Origin: Mucilaginibacter xinganensis
GTDB taxonomy: Bacteria > Bacteroidota > Bacteroidia > Sphingobacteriales > Sphingobacteriaceae
Length of the DNA: 64,000 nt
NCBI GenBank assembly: GCA_026225055.1
Contig: JAMFSA010000200.1
Coordinates: 1 to 64,000, forward strand
Direction of reading: 5' to 3'
The number at the start of each line of letters is the position of its first letter. The stretch's first letter is position 1. Position numbers and translations under genes: made by a program. Under the pieces are notes generated by a model. The model did not search any database. It worked only from the letters and a program-made list of their open reading frames with translations, and was not told where the DNA came from. Below are positions 8,613 to 16,565 of this stretch, piece by piece.

Positions 8613-8954
8613 ATGAAAGAAGAACTATCCAACTTAATTGCCGCTTCAAAATCAAATACAATTGCATTTGCTGATGTTATTAAATTTATAGAAACGTATT
8701 ACGATCACCAGCCCACCGCATTTAAAAATGGCGACGCATATAATGAAGCCACTCAAAACCAGGGAAGTGCAAAGGTGTTTGCTTTTGCCCACATAAACTG
8801 CCTGGATGCAGCTAGCACACTTTACTTATTTGCAGAACATTATCAGGCAGTGTTGGCTAATCCTGAGGGTACTGATCATCAAAATATCAGGCAATTTATA
8901 AAGCATGGCTGGCATGGTGTTATCTTTGAAGGTGAGGCCCTGACTTTGAGATAA
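8613..8954 (+). CDS. HopJ-family (type III effector-like) protein
   Basis: A 113-residue protein without signal peptide that looks like a complete member of the HopJ family. Characteristic features are FADVIKFIETYYDHQP near the start, FKNG followed by N and the QGSAK turn, FAFAHINCL, the YLFAEHYQAVL helix, and the ending GTDHQNIRQFIKHGWHGVIFEG. The family is named from a Pseudomonas syringae effector but is widespread in environmental bacteria that lack type III secretion, so an effector role should not be assumed. No secretion genes are nearby. The molecular function of the family is not known. It appears to be a single-gene unit with its own promoter. Confidence 0.85.
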   Translation: MKEELSNLIAASKSNTIAFADVIKFIETYYDHQPTAFKNGDAYNEATQNQGSAKVFAFAHINCLDAASTLYLFAEHYQAVLANPEGTDHQNIRQFIKHGWHGVIFEGEALTLR

Positions 8955-9020
8955 TAGGATATTTATCTGTAAGGCAGCATCTTTTGTAATGCTTTGAATC
9001 AAGTGTAAAAAATAAAATCT

Positions 9021-10256
9021 ATGAAAAAGAGTTTTTTGATTGTTTTTGTTCTTTTGGTTGCCATACAAGTAAGGGCTCAAAGTCAGACGGTGAAAATAGA
9101 TTCTACCCGCGAATTATGGCTCACTTATCTTGATAAGGTTGCCAGGCCTGTGATGGAAAACATAGCTGGGGATAAGCTAAAAGCAAACATGCCGCTGCTC
9201 TTGTCGGACAGGATTGATAATAAAGAATCACGGAGCAAGGCAGGGTATCTGGAAGCATTCGGGCGAACATTAAGCGGCATTGCGCCATGGATTGAGACTG
9301 AAGGCGGCAGCGAAAGAGAGGTGAAAATGCGTAGCCAGTATCGGGAGTGGGCTTTAAAAGGTATTGCCAATGCAGTTGATCCCACAGCCAAAGATTACCT
9401 GGAATGGCATGGTGGGCAAGCGCTGGTTGATGCCTCTTATGTGGCACTGGCGCTTATACGTTCGCCATTGTTATGGGCGCATCTGGATAAAAAGGTGCAG
9501 GGCCAGGTATTTGATGCGCTAAACATTACCCGGAAAACTATGCCTGTATACAATAACTGGATCTTATTTAGCGGTATAATAGAGGCATTCTATTGCAAAT
9601 ATGGCTTTGACTATAACCCGGTAACTATTGAGTATGGCATAAGGGAATTTACATCACATTGGTATGTTGGCGATGGTTTATATGCTGATGGAATGAATTT
9701 TCATCTTGATTATTATAATAGTATAGTTATACAGCCCAACCTCGGAACAATTCTGGATATCATGAATACCCACGGCAACAGGTATCAACGAGAAGCGGAG
9801 AATGTTAAAAAAATAAGCCAGCGTTATGCTGAAATTCTCGAACGTTTGATAAATACGGATGGTTCATATCCTGTTTTGGGGCGATCTATTGTTTACAGGG
9901 GTGGTGCTTTTCATCATTTGGCTTATATGGCTTACACAAAACAGTTGCCTTCCTCTCTAAGTAATGGGCAGGTAAGAGAAGCGCTCACAGCAGTAATAAA
10001 GAAAACTCTTAGTGCGCCCGGTACTTTCACTAAAGATGGCTGGCTCAACATCGGGTTATACGGTAATCAGCCTGGTTTGGCAGATTTTTATATTACTACC
10101 GGTAGCCTTTACATATGTGAAAATATTTTTATCCCGCTTGGTTTACCCGCTACTGATGACTTTTGGACATCAGTACCCGAACCGTGGACCGCGGTTAAGG
10201 TATGGAGCGGAAAAGATGTGCAAGCCGATCATGCCATGGATATAGGCAATCATTAA
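9021..10256 (+). CDS. DUF2264 family exported protein
   Basis: A 411-residue protein with a clear signal peptide (MKKSFLIVFVLLVAIQVRAQ). The rest matches the DUF2264 family: an all-helical, probably (alpha/alpha)-barrel protein with FGRTLSGIAPWIE, the YLEWHGGQALVDASY region, YNNWILFSGIIEAFYC and DGMNFHLDYYNSIVIQPN. DUF2264 genes commonly occur in polysaccharide-utilisation gene sets alongside glycoside hydrolases, and the fold suggests action on carbohydrate, but no reaction is established. A GH5-like enzyme gene follows on the same strand after 152 bases, and the pairing suggests a shared polysaccharide substrate. The length is normal for the family. Confidence 0.82.
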   Translation: MKKSFLIVFVLLVAIQVRAQSQTVKIDSTRELWLTYLDKVARPVMENIAGDKLKANMPLLLSDRIDNKESRSKAGYLEAFGRTLSGIAPWIETEGGSEREVKMRSQYREWALKGIANAVDPTAKDYLEWHGGQALVDASYVALALIRSPLLWAHLDKKVQGQVFDALNITRKTMPVYNNWILFSGIIEAFYCKYGFDYNPVTIEYGIREFTSHWYVGDGLYADGMNFHLDYYNSIVIQPNLGTILDIMNTHGNRYQREAENVKKISQRYAEILERLINTDGSYPVLGRSIVYRGGAFHHLAYMAYTKQLPSSLSNGQVREALTAVIKKTLSAPGTFTKDGWLNIGLYGNQPGLADFYITTGSLYICENIFIPLGLPATDDFWTSVPEPWTAVKVWSGKDVQADHAMDIGNH

Positions 10257-10408
10257 CTAACAGAATATTGTGAAGAGTACTTCATATACTTAAATTAGCC
10301 GGAATGCCGATGGATTATCAAACTTGATAAGGTTGCTACAGGAAGCCTAACTATAGCAGCAGAATAATAACCTATGAAAACTAAATAGTTAAACCAAATT
10401 ATAAACCA

Positions 10409-11482
10409 ATGAGAATAAAATTAAATGTATTGCTTTGTGTGTCCATGGTGCTATCCACCGTGACGTATGCGCAAAAGGCTACAAATCAAGTTTCAAAAGT
10501 ATGGTCGGCTGAAAAAGCTAATGCCTGGTATGCCAGGCATGCCTGGTTAAATGGATCTGACTATATACCAAGTACAGCCATTAATCAATTGGAAATGTGG
10601 CAGGCTGATACCTTTGATCCAGCAACTATTGACCGCGAATTGGGTTGGGCTGAAAGTATCGGGTTTAACACCATGCGCGTTTTCCTGCATAGTGTGGCCT
10701 GGAAGGAAGACCCCGCGGGATTCAAAAGTCGTGTAAATACGTTTTTGACCATCGCGGCAAAACACCATATACAACCTTTGTTTGTTTTTTTTGATGATTG
10801 CTGGAATAAAACACCACAGCTCGGTAAACAGCCTGAACCTAAAACAGGTATCCACAACTCGGGCTGGGTACAGGATCCCGGTCAGCCGGCATCAGAAGAT
10901 GCTGCTAATTTCCCGGGATTGGAAAAATATGTAAAAGACATGCTCACCACTTTTGGTCATGATAAAAGGATATTGTTGTGGGATTTGTATAACGAACCGG
11001 GGAATTCTGGCAAAGGCGATAAATCATTACCATTGTTAACAAAGGTGTTTGAATGGGCTAAGGAAATAAACCCTGACCAGCCTATCAGTGCGGGCTTATG
11101 GTCATGGGATCTGGAAACACTTAATGCTTTCCAGGTAACGCATTCAGATGTGATCACCTATCATGATTATGAAACTCCCGACCTGCATCTCCGGGTTGTG
11201 CAATTGCTAAAGGCTTATGGGCGGCCGGTTATTTGTACCGAATACATGGCGCGTCCGCGCAACAGTACCTTTGAAAATACAATGCCTATGCTTAAAAAGG
11301 AAAATGTAGGGGCCATCAATTGGGGATTTGTAGCGGGTAAAACAAATACAATGTATGCCTGGGATGCCCCCATGCCGCAAGGCGGCGAACCTGCATTGTG
11401 GTTTCATGAAGTATTTAGAAAAGACGGTACGCCTTATAGGCAAGAAGAAGTTGATCTGATCAAAAAGTTAAATAATAAATAA
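10409..11482 (+). CDS. GH5-like (clan GH-A) glycoside hydrolase, exported
   Basis: A 357-residue secreted hydrolase with signal peptide MRIKLNVLLCVSMVLSTVTYA. The (beta/alpha)8 barrel shows the two clan-A glutamates: acid/base Glu196 in LWDLYNEPG and nucleophile Glu278 in VICTEYMARP. Other fitting segments are GFNTMRVFLHSVAWKEDP and INWGFVAGKTNTMYAWD, the latter with the substrate-stacking Trp usual after strand eight. Bacteroidota relatives are annotated as cellulase-family or 1,4-beta-xylanase proteins, but the beta-linked substrate cannot be fixed from motifs. It lies behind the DUF2264 gene and has no further partner downstream. Confidence 0.82.
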   Translation: MRIKLNVLLCVSMVLSTVTYAQKATNQVSKVWSAEKANAWYARHAWLNGSDYIPSTAINQLEMWQADTFDPATIDRELGWAESIGFNTMRVFLHSVAWKEDPAGFKSRVNTFLTIAAKHHIQPLFVFFDDCWNKTPQLGKQPEPKTGIHNSGWVQDPGQPASEDAANFPGLEKYVKDMLTTFGHDKRILLWDLYNEPGNSGKGDKSLPLLTKVFEWAKEINPDQPISAGLWSWDLETLNAFQVTHSDVITYHDYETPDLHLRVVQLLKAYGRPVICTEYMARPRNSTFENTMPMLKKENVGAINWGFVAGKTNTMYAWDAPMPQGGEPALWFHEVFRKDGTPYRQEEVDLIKKLNNK

Positions 11483-11533
11483 TGATACAGGCTCTAAATG
11501 GGAATATCTGTATAAAAAGCTGTTCGAAAACTA

Positions 11534-11566
11534 TTTATCACCATTTCGGCTATTTTGTTACTTTTG
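11534..11566 (+). promoter_or_regulatory. Promoter of the histone H1-like gene
   Basis: TACTTTTG at 11559-11566 matches TAnnTTTG exactly, and TTTA at 11534-11537 lies 21 bases upstream as a -33 element. Transcription would start near 11573, about 40 nt before the ATG at 11613. Confidence 0.5.
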
Positions 11567-11612
11567 GCGCTTATTTTAAAAGAAACATCATTATTTATTA
11601 AAAACAATTAGA

Positions 11613-11786
11613 ATGGAAAAATTCAAAGCATTGCAGGAATTGATCGTTGTGGCTGAAAAAGATGCTTCGGCATTTTATGACAAGGGAAATAAAGCAGCAG
11701 GCACACGTTTACGCGGCGCACTGCAGGAGCTAAAGGCACTGGCCAACGAGATTCGTAAAGAAGTGATCGAAAAGAAAAACGCATAA
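11613..11786 (+). CDS. Histone H1-like small DNA-associated protein
   Basis: A complete 57-residue gene beginning MEKFKALQELIVVAEKDA and containing FYDKGNKAAGTRLRGALQEL, followed by a Lys/Arg/Glu-rich helix. This is the pattern of the short proteins annotated as histone H1 (Hc1-like) in Bacteroidota, with the conserved KGNxAAGTRxR segment. They are thought to bind DNA or nucleoid components, but here that is family knowledge only. It is a tidy monocistronic unit, with a good promoter about 50 bases upstream and a strong hairpin 22 bases past the stop codon. Confidence 0.82.
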   Translation: MEKFKALQELIVVAEKDASAFYDKGNKAAGTRLRGALQELKALANEIRKEVIEKKNA

Positions 11787-11808
11787 TAACAATTTAAAGG
11801 TGTTTTTA

Positions 11809-11843
11809 AGGTAAGCCCGGTCAAAGACCGGGCTTACCTGTTT
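11809..11843 (+). terminator. Terminator of the histone H1-like gene
   Basis: A perfect 14-bp stem (11809-11822 with 11826-11839) around a 3-nt loop, GC-rich in the middle and followed by GTTTAG. It starts 22 bases after the stop codon. The T tract is short, but the stem is very stable. Confidence 0.75.
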
Positions 11844-12003
11844 AGAATAAATTATTTCGATCTGCTGTTGATTGTTAGATGGTAGTTGATATAGATATGA
11901 ATCCTGAAGGAATCATATAAAAATAGGGGTGAAGTGCTACTAAAGTCATATTAAGGTCAAAGTCAATGCTTAATTCTGAAAAATTATAAAATAATTTTAA
12001 CGT

Positions 12004-12040
12004 TTAAATACTTAGTGTTACTTTTACACTAAGTATTTAA
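12004..12040. promoter_or_regulatory. 15-bp perfect inverted repeat over a promoter-like site
   Basis: Arms 12004-12018 and 12026-12040 are exact inverted copies separated by 7 nt. The spacer and second arm contain TACTTTTA (12019-12026), one mismatch from TAnnTTTG, with TTTA (11996-11999) 19 bases upstream. An operator overlapping a promoter would look like this. The AT-rich arms would also form a hairpin in RNA. The downstream transcript would reach the terminator at 12081-12110. Confidence 0.5.
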
Positions 12041-12112
12041 AACAAGTCTTCTCATAATTTAGGTTTATAATTGGTTAGTAAAGGCCCCTGCCCATCAGGG
12101 GCCTTACTTTTT
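12033..12112 (+). ncRNA. Candidate small RNA or attenuated leader ending in a strong terminator
   Basis: Between the promoter-like site at 11996-12026 and the terminator at 12081-12110 there is no reading frame of note. A transcript starting near 12033 would be about 80 nt long and end in the hairpin. A separate, better promoter for the MFS gene lies downstream of the terminator, so this stretch may be an independent small RNA. Evidence is only the arrangement of signals. Confidence 0.3.
12081..12112 (+). terminator. Strong intrinsic terminator ahead of the MFS gene
   Basis: A 10-bp GC-rich stem (12081-12090 with 12096-12105), 5-nt loop, then AC and seven T. The reading frame of the MFS gene runs open through this hairpin, but translation is not expected to start upstream of it. 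Confidence 0.75.
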
Positions 12113-12140
12113 TACTTTACAAATAAATCACAATTGTTTC

Positions 12141-12171
12141 TTTTACACTTATGCTTGAAGAGTTATTTTTG
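12141..12171 (+). promoter_or_regulatory. Promoter of the YdhP-like MFS gene
   Basis: TATTTTTG at 12164-12171 matches TAnnTTTG, with TTTT (12141-12144) 19 bases upstream as a weak -33 element. Transcription from about 12178 would give a 31-nt leader to the TTG at 12209, which supports that start over any codon further upstream. Confidence 0.45.
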
Positions 12172-12208
12172 CCGCTTTAGTAGATCATCTGTCAGATATA
12201 TATTCACT

Positions 12209-13375
12209 TTGAAAAAAAACTTACTACCACTCGCGCTCGGAGGACTCGGAATCGGAACTACTGAATTTGTAATGATGGGCCTTCTACCGGATATCGCTAA
12301 AGACTTTCATATCAGTATTCCTGTCGCTGGGCATTTAATCTCATCCTATGCGCTTGGAGTGGTGATAGGCGCGCCATTACTGGTGATGATCAGCAGCAAC
12401 TTCGAGCCTAAAAAGGTTCTTTTGGCTTTAATGGCCATGTTTACCGTTTTTAACGCATTCTCGGCCTTTGCACCCAATAATACTGCTTTGCTTTTTGCTC
12501 GTTTGTTATCGGGCTTGCCTCATGGCGCTTTCTTTGGTGTGGGATCTGTAGTGGCGAGCAGGCTGGCCGAAAAAGGGAAACAAGCTCAGGCTATTTCAAT
12601 TATGTTTGCTGGCCTTACAATAGCTAACCTGTTGATAACTCCGTTAGGTACTTACGTTGGGCATCATTACTCGTGGCGGTACACCTTTGGTATTGTAACG
12701 CTTATCGGGTTAATAACAATTATTGCTATACAAGTATGGCTGCCAAAATTGCCGGTAAACAGGGCAGGTAACATTAAATCTGAACTAAGTTTGTTTAAAA
12801 GGCAGGAAGCATGGCTCATTATATTAATTACAGCCATAGGCACCGGTGGCCTGTTTGCATGGATAAGCTATATAGCTCCGCTAATGACGGATGTTTCCGG
12901 ATTCTCTGCAAATACAGTATCCTATATTATGGTTCTGGCTGGCTTAGGAATGGTAGTTGGCAATGTAATAGGCGGAAAACTTGCAGATAAAATGGAACCA
13001 GCGAAAGCATGTATACTATTGTTATTTGCAATGGCTGCTACTTTGATACTAATCTTTCTCTTTTCATCAAATCAATTATTATCACTTACGTTCACATTTA
13101 TAGCGGGAGCGCTTTCCATTGCACTGGCAACACCTATCCAGATATTAATGATCCGCACAGCGAGTGAAGCAGAAATGCTTGGTGCAGCGGCTACCCAGGC
13201 CGCATTTAATGTAGGGAATGCCTTAGGTGCTTTCTTTGGCGGGTTACCAATAGCGGCAGGGCTTGGGTATAACTCACCGGCATTGGTAGGCGCTGTTATG
13301 GCACTTGCCGGGACAGTTTTCGCATGGATCCTGATCAAGCGACAAAAAACGCAGTTAGCCTATTCACCGGCGTAA
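12209..13375 (+). CDS. MFS exporter, DHA1 (AraJ/YdhP/NepI-like) family
   Basis: A 388-residue inner-membrane transporter with 12 predicted helices. The start is a TTG at 12209 leading into KKNLLPLALGGLGIGTTEF. The longer open frame upstream runs through a terminator and is rejected. The N-terminal GTTEFVMMGLLPDIA and the motif-A-like segment between helices 2 and 3 are typical of proton-driven DHA1 exporters for sugars, purine nucleosides or drugs. LARLLSGLPHGAFFGVGS and AATQAAFNVGNALGAFFGG are recurrent in this subfamily. The substrate is not readable. A TetR gene follows 75 bases downstream on the same strand but has its own operator, so joint control is possible but not shown. Confidence 0.85.
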   Translation: MKKNLLPLALGGLGIGTTEFVMMGLLPDIAKDFHISIPVAGHLISSYALGVVIGAPLLVMISSNFEPKKVLLALMAMFTVFNAFSAFAPNNTALLFARLLSGLPHGAFFGVGSVVASRLAEKGKQAQAISIMFAGLTIANLLITPLGTYVGHHYSWRYTFGIVTLIGLITIIAIQVWLPKLPVNRAGNIKSELSLFKRQEAWLIILITAIGTGGLFAWISYIAPLMTDVSGFSANTVSYIMVLAGLGMVVGNVIGGKLADKMEPAKACILLLFAMAATLILIFLFSSNQLLSLTFTFIAGALSIALATPIQILMIRTASEAEMLGAAATQAAFNVGNALGAFFGGLPIAAGLGYNSPALVGAVMALAGTVFAWILIKRQKTQLAYSPA

Positions 13376-13388
13376 CAATTCAATTGTG

Positions 13389-13423
13389 ATTTATTGACAA
13401 ATAATAATATTTTGTCAATAAAT
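13389..13423. promoter_or_regulatory. Probable TetR operator, 13-bp inverted repeat
   Basis: Arms 13389-13401 and 13411-13423 are exact inverted copies (core TTGACAAA / TTTGTCAA) separated by 9 nt. This lies directly before the TetR gene, with a -7-like TAACTTTG at 13429-13436 after it. The half-site TTTGTCA recurs at 13433-13439 and again at 14087-14093 just before the second MFS gene. Autoregulation of TetR and control of the downstream exporter are the natural reading. Confidence 0.6.
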
Positions 13424-13450
13424 GTAGCTAACTTTGTCATGTAGTTAAAT

Positions 13451-14053
13451 ATGAGCAGCCAGGACGATATCATTCACCAGGAAATTTTGCAGGCAGCCTT
13501 GCGCTTATACCGCAAATATGGGCCCACCAAAGTTACCATGGATAATTTGGCAAAGGCTACCGACCGGAGCAGGAGCTCATTATACTATTATTTTAAGGAC
13601 CGTGACGCTGTATTCCAGGCAGTACTTGAACGGATAGCGGAAGACGTAGCCGCTGATATCCGCCTTGCTGTAAATAAAGCGGCCAACCTGAACGACAAGC
13701 TATACGCTTTTTGCGCGGCTAAGATAAGGACCTCTGAAGAGTGGAAACGGGTATTCCACGCTATGGATCAGGTTATGAGTGCCGATGAAAAATCAAGACA
13801 AACAAAATTAATGGATGGCTTGCATAAAAGGCTGATGCATTTGGAAAGGGGTATTCTGTTGGAAGCCATGTCAGTGGCAGTGCATCAACACGGTCGTACT
13901 ACGGATGATGCGGAACTGGATATGCTGGCATTTATTATTTCAGGCAGTGCCCGTGGTATTCGTAGAGAGATATATGATTATAATGATCCGCATGATGCCA
14001 AAGCAGCCGCTGCCTTACTAAGTGGCATGGTGGCTAAATGGCTGGGGAATTAA
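13451..14053 (+). CDS. TetR/AcrR family transcriptional regulator
   Basis: A 200-residue regulator. The N-terminal DNA-binding domain (residues about 8-55) is a textbook TetR HTH: ILQAALRLYRKYGPTKVTM, DNLAKATDRSRSSLYYYF and KDRDAVFQAV. The helical C-terminal domain (about 60-200) would bind an unknown ligand. It probably represses itself and the MFS exporter gene that begins 46 bases downstream. Matching TTTGTCA half-sites occur in front of both. The ATG lies very close to the presumed transcription start, so the leader is short. The inducer is unknown. Confidence 0.9.
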   Translation: MSSQDDIIHQEILQAALRLYRKYGPTKVTMDNLAKATDRSRSSLYYYFKDRDAVFQAVLERIAEDVAADIRLAVNKAANLNDKLYAFCAAKIRTSEEWKRVFHAMDQVMSADEKSRQTKLMDGLHKRLMHLERGILLEAMSVAVHQHGRTTDDAELDMLAFIISGSARGIRREIYDYNDPHDAKAAAALLSGMVAKWLGN

Positions 14054-14099
14054 TTTTTTTAACCATGTTTCGACATTAATTTAAATTTTGTCAGTTTAA

Positions 14100-15338
14100 A
14101 TGAAAAAAGTAAGTGAATTAAATTTATTCAGGGCTTTTGCCAGTCGTAACTACACGCTCTACTTTTTTGGCAGGGCGGTATCGCAATTTGGTACCTGGAT
14201 GCAACGGACTGCCGTGGTGTGGGTTGTTTATTCGATGACACATTCAGCCTTCCTGCTCGGGATAACCATTTTTGCAGAGCAGTTCCCGTCATTCTTATGT
14301 TCTATTCCCGGTGGTGTGGCTGCCGACCGCTATAACCGTTATACCATCATCAAAATCACCCAGATAACTTCAATGGTGCAGGCCGTGCTGCTGGCTTTAC
14401 TGGTGATCACAGGCCATATGCAGGTATGGGCAATTCTGTCGCTCAGCGTGCTCCTGGGTATCATTAATGCCTTCGATGTGCCCGCGCGACAGGCGCTGAT
14501 CAATGATGTGCTGGCCAGCCCGGACGACCTGCCCAATGCACTCTCGCTTTCCACAGCAACGGCTAGCCTGGCGCAGCTATTAGGTCCGGCTTTATCAGGT
14601 ATCGTTCTGAGTGCCTTTGGTGCCGGTGTATGTTTTCTGCTAAACGCGGCGAGTTTTGGCGCGGTTATCCTGTCGTTGCTGTTCATGAAATTACCCGCCT
14701 ATCTGCCAAAAAAGACGGATAAGAAAATCATCGCGGATTTTGCCGAAGGTTTTACTTACCTGAAAAACACGCCGGGTATCGGCCTGATTGTTATTATGCT
14801 GGCCATGGTTAGTTTACTGGTGCTCCCATATAATACGGTATTGCCTGTATTTGCCAAAGTTGTTTTTAAGGGCGATGCCTCCACTTTTGGCTATATCAAC
14901 AGCTTTGTGGGCGTGGGCGCTGTAGCAGGAACCATTTTTCTGGCTTCGCGTAAACCCGGTACACATTTAAAAAAGATCTTGTTTATCAGTACCATATTGA
15001 TGGGCCTGGGGCTGATCTGTTTTTCACAAATAAGAAATTTTCCTGCGGCTATGTTTTTTGCAGCGATCGCAGGTTATGGCTCTATTGCGCAGTTTACCAT
15101 CAGCAATATTCTGGTGCAGTCCGATGCCGCGCCTGCCATGCGCGGGCGGACTATGGGCATCCTTTTGATGGCTATATTTGGTATGATGCCGCTGGGCAGC
15201 GTATTGACTGGCGCTGTATCTGAACATATAGGTGCGCCGGCGACCGTACTGGCGCAGGGGATCACAGCGGTGCTGATCGCATTACTCTTTATTAAATTTT
15301 TAACAAGGACGACACCGAAACCTGCGGGTCATTTATAG
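14100..15338 (+). CDS. MFS exporter (EntS/MFS_3-like), likely TetR-controlled
   Basis: A 412-residue inner-membrane transporter with 12 predicted helices and a short cytoplasmic tail. FRAFASRNYTLYFFGRAVSQ followed by FGTWMQRTAVVWVVYSMT is the characteristic opening of the MFS_3 family, which includes siderophore and macrolide exporters. GGVAADRYNRYTIIKIT is the motif-A loop after helix 2. It directly follows the TetR gene, and a TTTGTCA half-site occurs 7 bases before the start codon. The regulator-exporter pair suggests an inducible efflux system for a toxic compound or natural product. Confidence 0.87.
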   Translation: MKKVSELNLFRAFASRNYTLYFFGRAVSQFGTWMQRTAVVWVVYSMTHSAFLLGITIFAEQFPSFLCSIPGGVAADRYNRYTIIKITQITSMVQAVLLALLVITGHMQVWAILSLSVLLGIINAFDVPARQALINDVLASPDDLPNALSLSTATASLAQLLGPALSGIVLSAFGAGVCFLLNAASFGAVILSLLFMKLPAYLPKKTDKKIIADFAEGFTYLKNTPGIGLIVIMLAMVSLLVLPYNTVLPVFAKVVFKGDASTFGYINSFVGVGAVAGTIFLASRKPGTHLKKILFISTILMGLGLICFSQIRNFPAAMFFAAIAGYGSIAQFTISNILVQSDAAPAMRGRTMGILLMAIFGMMPLGSVLTGAVSEHIGAPATVLAQGITAVLIALLFIKFLTRTTPKPAGHL

Positions 15339-15545
15339 ATTCCAAGCTTCATTGTACCTGTTTCTCTTACGATGTGCGCAGAGCATGGCAAATAATTGTA
15401 GGATCAACACCTATAATTACAGAAGAATTCGCTGATACGGCAGTTCCGTTGGAAGATTTAATTGTAACAGGTGAGTGAGAAGTATCTGTGCTCGCAGGAG
15501 TCAGGGAGTCATGATGGATTCGCTGCATACCTGCAGAACGTACAG

Positions 15546-16436
15546 CTATGCTGATTGAAGGCGCCGGGACTGCATCAAAAACTCCCGTTGATACAAAGCC
15601 GGACTTTTCCCGGTTATTTGTTTGAAGTGTTTATGAAAGCTGGAAAAATTATTGAAGCCGCTTTCATAGCATATTTGTTTTAAATTAATATCTTCTTCGA
15701 TAAGTAATTTGCAGGCGTTTCCGATTCTTATTTCGGTTAAGAATTGGATATATGTTTTTCCTGTACGGGATTTAAAAAATCTGCAAAATGAATTTGGACT
15801 GATACTGGCAACCCTTGCTATTTCTTCCAACCTTATCTGCGATTTGAAATTAGACATCGAGTATTCATAAATAGCATTGATCCTGTTCGTGTCTGTTTCT
15901 TCAAAATGATAATTAAAACCAATTGATGATAGTTGATTAATATGCTGGCTGGTGCCGATAAGACTTAAGGCTTCCATAAGATGAATAATCTTATACGGCC
16001 CTTCAGCCCGAAGAAGACCATTTAATACATCTTCAATATTTTCGGCCATGCCGCCGCTAATTTGGATCCCTCGCTTAGCATTATCAAGGGTTGTTTTTAT
16101 TAATTTGTTTTCCGGCAGATTAAGAAAATCATTACCCCAAAAGTTTTCGGTAAAGTGTATCACGCTCACATCAGCGGAAGCGTTTACTTCTTTTTCGAAA
16201 TATATATCATCAAATCGCCAATAGTGTGGCAAATATGATCCGACGAGCACCAGGTCTCCCGCCTGAAAACGCTTTACCGAATCACCTATGAATTGTGTAC
16301 CTGTGCCTTTTTTAAAGTAAATAAGCTCAACCTCGGGATGATAATGCCAATGGTTATTAACATACGGTACGGTATCTCTTCTGATACTAAATGAACTAAC
16401 AGCAGTATTGGTTAATTTTAATAACTGAGGTTTCAT
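15546..16436 (-). CDS. AraC family regulator with N-terminal cupin domain
   Basis: A 296-residue transcription regulator. The first 150 residues form a cupin sensor domain (VNNHWHYHPEVELIYFKKG, then GTQFIGDSVKRFQAGDLVLV), as in sugar-responsive AraC proteins. The last 100 residues hold two HTH motifs: IRLEEIARVASISPNSFCRFF and IGNACKLLIEEDINLKQICYESGF followed by NFSSFHKHFKQITGKSP. It lies just downstream of altronate dehydratase on the same strand (129 bases between). A role in controlling hexuronate or other sugar catabolism is plausible but not demonstrated. The 207 bases downstream of the gene contain no convincing gene. Confidence 0.9.
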   Translation of the reverse strand: MKPQLLKLTNTAVSSFSIRRDTVPYVNNHWHYHPEVELIYFKKGTGTQFIGDSVKRFQAGDLVLVGSYLPHYWRFDDIYFEKEVNASADVSVIHFTENFWGNDFLNLPENKLIKTTLDNAKRGIQISGGMAENIEDVLNGLLRAEGPYKIIHLMEALSLIGTSQHINQLSSIGFNYHFEETDTNRINAIYEYSMSNFKSQIRLEEIARVASISPNSFCRFFKSRTGKTYIQFLTEIRIGNACKLLIEEDINLKQICYESGFNNFSSFHKHFKQITGKSPALYQREFLMQSRRLQSA

Positions 16437-16565
16437 AACAATGGCAATTGGTAATCCAACCTACGAAAAAATAAACAATATTTACAATTGTTTGCTAAAA
16501 TAAGATCAATAAATGCCAATTATGCTTACAATACTGCACGTTTAGCTTTACTGAACACGTGCTGC

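Noticed and set aside
12071..12208. Upstream extension of the MFS gene frame by 46 codons
   Set aside because: The extension begins at a TTG inside a strong terminator hairpin and precedes a good promoter at 12141-12171. The residues are also unlike an MFS N-terminus.
15367..15528. Minus-strand 53-codon frame after the AraC gene, Ser/Thr-rich
   Set aside because: It has an ATG and a stop, but the composition is low-complexity, no family is recognisable and no promoter was seen. It may be a remnant, but it is not supportable as a gene.
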